From: JAPUEK01 sp963815355
GTDB lineage: Bacteria > Pseudomonadota > Alphaproteobacteria > Rhodobacterales > Rhodobacteraceae
Assembly: GCA_963815355.1 (NCBI GenBank)
Contig: CAWFGJ010000013.1
Location: 930,001-994,000 of the forward strand
Direction of reading: 5' to 3'
Length of the DNA stretch: 64,000 bases
The translations under genes and the position numbers were made by a program. Positions 61,401 through 64,000 of this stretch are shown here, piece by piece; the stretch's first letter is position 1, and every line of letters begins with the position of its first letter. A model generated the notes under the pieces. The model had not been told where the DNA came from. It saw nothing but the letters and a program-made list of their open reading frames with translations, and did not search any database.

Positions 61401-61616
61401 TCCATCACCGAGGCGCAGTTGCGCAATATCACCGGGCCGGATCATCGTCTGGTGATCCGTGGCGATACCGATGACGCGATCAGCGTCGTGGGCGGGGTAG
61501 ACAGCCACACCACCCAAATGATCGACGGGCAAAACTACCACCTCTACACGCTCGGCTCGGGTGCAAGTCTGCTGATCGACACGGATATCCACACGACCCT
61601 GACCACCGGCCTTTGA
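58467..61616 (+). CDS. Bap-like adhesin with Ig-like repeats, type I secreted
   Basis: The protein is 1049 aa from the ATG at 58467, behind GGAG. Residues 1-125 match the BapA prefix-like domain (IVAYEQQGGDLLIKLTDGRT). A Gly/Ala-rich hydrophobic stretch follows at about 146-176. Then come about seven Ig-like repeats of roughly 90 residues to about 830, each ending in forms such as VTATDAAGNTATASHSV and separated by VDT. The C-terminal region (GSGASLLIDTDIHTTLT) is likely the secretion signal. There is no Sec signal, and the TolC and ABC exporter genes follow at once. A surface role in biofilm or adhesion is inferred. Confidence 0.85.
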   Translation: MVTAIDFAVRSVAGGTQNGAVAGDGMGNFIPVHSGDSVSLNLSRNSIVAYEQQGGDLLIKLTDGRTILLDGYFEKAAGDTNHLYLSTDGQIVEVFVDSTGDGVLFADYGPVQGWDKWSPLDDLRYTSADPVGEMAAASSEPAGMGPIIPGLLGGLGGVGTAGALAGGLALAGAGGGKGHKAPTVDDQPTTTNTTNTTNPHMNVTGTGQEGETVVVTIGGLTQTTTIGANSTWAVSFPSTSVPADGSYTASVVVTGSNGSSTTLTGPHFVIDMTPPPVSVEHGTQSTGDVENLAEYQNGVTIDGRGEAGATVSVLVGGYTQTTTVSSSGTWSVTFSQSQIAGGEYSIPATITSTDLLGNRTVITETIVIDTVPNAIGFSSVTADNTVNFSESQGALTVTGTATAGATLQVTLQGVTRNVIAGSNGSWSATWDANTLPGGEYTATLTATSTDAAGNVSNASHSFRVDTLTNVGFTGTVAGDNVLNASEAMGGVVLTGTAQAGASVSVAWNNTTLPATVGSDGSWSVTFPSSSLPSGTRSTTATVTATDAAGNTATATRTIQVDTETSASIDARQSGSDNTISGAERSAGVALTGTAEPWARVVVNFEGTNRTVTAGSNGTWTANFTASEIPTGTRTGHVTVTATDAAGNTATASHSVNIDTEVSPFSRSTLSTGPDNVLNYQESRSGLTVTGQVEPGSTVSLTFANGTAVPATVAPNGSWTAVIPVGQIPAGENSVRLTAVATDAIGNTSTLTEYVAVDTVVRNFAMGATLIAGDGVLNAAEAAQGLTLTGTAEPGSSILLRLANNAEVMTTAGSNGAWSATFASGVLPRGEMSHSVTVTATDAAGNSSSLTQGFLVDTVAPDSPDVTGVNKATNGTMRGIYTDYTADTYTFHEVTSAGATNAVSATRTNDAGESYFQFGTAVPDGSYLVINNADAAHNSTSTLVVVNNTTASVVDLNRAGLAGFDFATIDLTLAPDARLSITEAQLRNITGPDHRLVIRGDTDDAISVVGGVDSHTTQMIDGQNYHLYTLGSGASLLIDTDIHTTLTTGL

Positions 61617-61631
61617 ACCGGAGGACGGGCA

Positions 61632-62945
61632 ATGCCCAGCACGCGCAAAATCATGGCTGACCGGGGGGCGCTTCGCCTTCCGGTCATGGCCCTGATGGTC
61701 GCCACTGTGGCCCTTGCGGGTTGCATGGGGGGGCCGGAGGCGGCCTCTAAATCGGCCAACCGCCCGGATAGCCCGGCGGGGGCCGAGGGCCTGCGCTCAC
61801 CCCTGATCTCGGAACTGCAGTCCCGGCGCAGCATTCTGCCAGCGGGCGGCGCCTATGCGCGGGTCGCGGATGCTGTGTTGGCGTCGGATTCCGGGGCGGC
61901 GGCGGCAGAGTTGCGCATCGCGCAGTTGCGCGCCGAAGCACGGGAAAAGAACTGGCTGCCGCGGATCGGCCCGCAGGTCAGCCTGTCGGCCCTTTCCGGC
62001 CTTGCGGCGGGTTTTTTGGTAGAACAGGCGCTGTTTGACAACGGACGGCGGCGGGCAGAACGCGCCTATGCCGCGGCGGATGTCGAAGTGGCCGCGGTGT
62101 CGCTTGCGGTCGGGATCAACCAGCGCGTCTATGACGGGCTGCGCCACTATGTGCTTGCCGAAGAGGCCCGCGCCCAAGCCGCTGTCGCCGAACGCGCTGT
62201 GGCGCACCTCGACGAATTTGCCAATCAGATGCACCAGCGCGTCGAAGGCGGGCTGTCGGACCGGTCAGAAGAGCAGGTCCTCGCCCAACGCCAGGTCGAA
62301 ATGCGCGCGACCCTCGCCGCTGACCGCGAAGCCGCAGCCGGGTCCGAGGCCGAACTGGCCGCCATGTTATCCGCGCCCCTGTCGGGCGTCTCGGGGATCG
62401 ACACGTTGGCCGTCTCCCAAACCACGGTAGAGCCGCTGTCGGTCGTCAAGGCCCGCGGCGAGGCAACCCGCAGCCTTGCCGAAGCCGAGGCGGCCAAAGC
62501 CAGCCTTCTGCCCGGTGTCACCGCCAGCAGCAGCGTTATGGGCAGCGGCATCAACCCCGGAATTGAGCTGACCGGCGGCTTGTTCAACCCCGGCGCCAAG
62601 GCCGAACGGCAGGCGCTGGACGCAACACAGGATGTGGTCACCCGCCAGACTGCTGAGGTTCGCGACAGCGCCACACGCCGCATTGTTACGCTTGAAAGCC
62701 AGATCGCGCAGTTGCGTACCCGTCAGGCACAGGGCGTTGAGGTGCTGAACCAGACCGAGCAAAACCTTGCGCTGGTGGGCGAGCAATACAAGGTTGGCCG
62801 CCGCACGCTTCTGGAACTCGCCGGGCAATATGACAGCTTTGCACGCCTGCAACGCGATCAGGCCTCGCTGCGCTATGAGATCGCCCTTTTGGAACTCGAG
62901 GTCGCCCGTGATCGCGGCGTCCTTGTGGACGGAGCACGGATGTGA
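61632..62945 (+). CDS. TolC-family outer-membrane lipoprotein of the adhesin secretion system
   Basis: This 437-aa protein follows the adhesin by 15 bp, behind GGAGGAC. The signal ends in the lipobox VALAGC (Cys31). The mature protein has two long coiled-coil helical hairpins typical of the TolC/LapE fold, for example RQTAEVRDSATRRIVTLESQ and YKVGRRTLLELAGQYDSF. It forms the outer-membrane exit duct of the type I system. Its stop overlaps the start of the ABC exporter gene. Confidence 0.88.
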   Translation: MPSTRKIMADRGALRLPVMALMVATVALAGCMGGPEAASKSANRPDSPAGAEGLRSPLISELQSRRSILPAGGAYARVADAVLASDSGAAAAELRIAQLRAEAREKNWLPRIGPQVSLSALSGLAAGFLVEQALFDNGRRRAERAYAAADVEVAAVSLAVGINQRVYDGLRHYVLAEEARAQAAVAERAVAHLDEFANQMHQRVEGGLSDRSEEQVLAQRQVEMRATLAADREAAAGSEAELAAMLSAPLSGVSGIDTLAVSQTTVEPLSVVKARGEATRSLAEAEAAKASLLPGVTASSSVMGSGINPGIELTGGLFNPGAKAERQALDATQDVVTRQTAEVRDSATRRIVTLESQIAQLRTRQAQGVEVLNQTEQNLALVGEQYKVGRRTLLELAGQYDSFARLQRDQASLRYEIALLELEVARDRGVLVDGARM

Positions 62946-64000
62946 ACAACCGGGTCCTGTCTTTTGACATCAACGCCAGCCAGATTGCAGCGCCCACGCT
63001 GACGGTTGCACCCGCGGCAATAACCCCTGAACCGCTGCCGCATCCGGTGGAAACCACGCTGCACCGGGCCGAACTGGCTGCGGTCTATGCTGCCATCCTT
63101 GGCACGGATTGTTCAGTCACCGATCTGGCCGAACATTTGCACCACTCGGGCAGCGCCTCCAAATCTGATCTGGACGCGCTGCGCCTTGCACTGCGCGCGT
63201 CTGGTCTGGACGCCCGGATCACCGCGCTACCGCAACCCGCCGCAGGCCATTGGCCCGCCTTGGCCGAGTTGAGCACCGGCGAGGTGGTGCTGGTGCTGGA
63301 GTCCCGCCCATCGGGTCTGGATATCTACGACCCCAGTTTTCCTGGCCACCGCGCCGAGGTGGACCACACCGACTTTGCAGGGCTCTATTCCGGGCGGGTC
63401 CTGCGCGCCACCCCGTCCTTGGCCGATCTGGAAACCCGCCACTCGCCAAAAGCCACCAAGGCCCATTGGTTCTGGAGCGAATTTCTGGGCTACAAGCGCC
63501 AGTTGGCCGAGGTTGCCGCCGGATCGCTGGTGGCCAATGTCCTCGCCGTGTCGGTGTCGCTGTTTTCGATGCAGGTTTATGACCGCGTGATCCCCTACCA
63601 GTCGATTCCCACGCTTTGGGTTCTGGCCGGGGGGGCGATGCTGGCAATCGTGCTGGAGGGACTGCTGAAACTCGCACGCTCTGGCCTGATGGACATGACC
63701 GGAAAGCGGATTGAGCTGTCGGTGCAGGCCCTGCTGATGCAACGGCTGTTGGGCATGAAAACCTCGGCTGCGGGGCGCAGCCCGTCGCAGCAGTTTTCGG
63801 CCATGCGCGAGTTTTCGTCGGTGCGGGAGTTCTTTACCGCCACCACCATCGGCTCGCTTGCCGATCTGCCGTTCTTGCTGATCTTCCTCGGTCTTGTCGC
63901 CTCTATCGGCGGCAATCTGGTGTGGGTTTTGGTCATCGGCGGCATCCTGATGGTGCTGCCCGGTGCCTTGATGCAGCGCCGCATGGTGGCCTTGACGGCG
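62942..64000 (+). CDS. Type I secretion ABC transporter, 3' partial
   Basis: The frame is open from a GTG at 62942, which overlaps the TolC-like gene stop, to the window end (353 residues). Residues 1-165 are a peptidase-C39-like domain of the non-cleaving kind: I see no intact Cys-His pair in the usual places. The membrane domain starts about 175 (HWFWSEFLGYKRQLAEVAAG), with LFSMQVYDRVIPYQSIPTLW typical of LapB/RtxB exporters. The nucleotide-binding domain lies outside the window. A membrane-fusion protein gene is expected downstream. Confidence 0.88.
   Translation, partial: MNNRVLSFDINASQIAAPTLTVAPAAITPEPLPHPVETTLHRAELAAVYAAILGTDCSVTDLAEHLHHSGSASKSDLDALRLALRASGLDARITALPQPAAGHWPALAELSTGEVVLVLESRPSGLDIYDPSFPGHRAEVDHTDFAGLYSGRVLRATPSLADLETRHSPKATKAHWFWSEFLGYKRQLAEVAAGSLVANVLAVSVSLFSMQVYDRVIPYQSIPTLWVLAGGAMLAIVLEGLLKLARSGLMDMTGKRIELSVQALLMQRLLGMKTSAAGRSPSQQFSAMREFSSVREFFTATTIGSLADLPFLLIFLGLVASIGGNLVWVLVIGGILMVLPGALMQRRMVALTA

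Overview
The window comes from an alphaproteobacterium, most likely Rhodobacteraceae (Rhodobacterales). This is inferred from high GC content, a BztABCD-type amino-acid transporter, an ATP12-type chaperone, RpoB/RpoC/L3 sequences of alphaproteobacterial type, and the fused str-S10-spc-alpha ribosomal cluster with tuf between fusA and rpsJ. No species can be assigned by eye.

Layout. 1-5.2 kb: the end of a SixA-type phosphatase gene, then a complete amino-acid ABC transporter (bztABCD, minus strand). 5.3-8.9 kb: ATP12 chaperone, RluA pseudouridine synthase, CrcB fluoride channel and RarA. 8.9-30.0 kb: one long minus-strand translation cluster, rpsL-rpsG-fusA-tuf-rpsJ-rplCDWB-rpsS-rplV-rpsC-rplP-[two accessory genes]-rpmC-rpsQ-rplNXE-rpsNH-rplFR-rpsE-rpmD-[one accessory gene, opposite strand]-rplO-secY-adk-rpsMK-rpoA-rplQ. 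30.0-35.0 kb: envelope genes (PAP2 phosphatase, GT39 and GT2 glycosyltransferases, LAB_N protein, DMT exporter, rhamnosyl-transferase-like protein). 35.2-53.5 kb: the rif-type cluster, tuf(copy 2)-[CHAP-like gene]-tRNA-Trp-[CHAT + helical-repeat pair]-secE-nusG-rplKA-rplJL-rpoB-rpoC. 53.6-58.1 kb: a lipoprotein, a cytochrome P450, a small secreted protein, a CorA-type transporter and a GntR regulator. 58.4-64 kb: a type I secretion operon for a Bap-like adhesin with its TolC lipoprotein and an ABC exporter cut by the window edge.

The central theme is accessory genes placed inside otherwise canonical translation operons. A HEPN-motif protein lies antisense in the spc operon. A 2OG-Fe(II) oxygenase plus a small putative ABM-type protein sit directly after the L16 gene. 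A secreted CHAT protease and a secreted helical-repeat partner lie between tRNA-Trp and secE. A papain/CHAP-like cysteine protein lies between tuf2 and tRNA-Trp. Hairpins precede, and promoter-like sequences follow, several of these insertions, suggesting that downstream ribosomal genes re-initiate transcription.

rpoB as given carries two +1 shifts, each in the same local context (GAAGTCG where GAATCG is expected). These are most likely sequence errors. A short intergenic repeat family and a hairpin family recur in gene gaps across the window.
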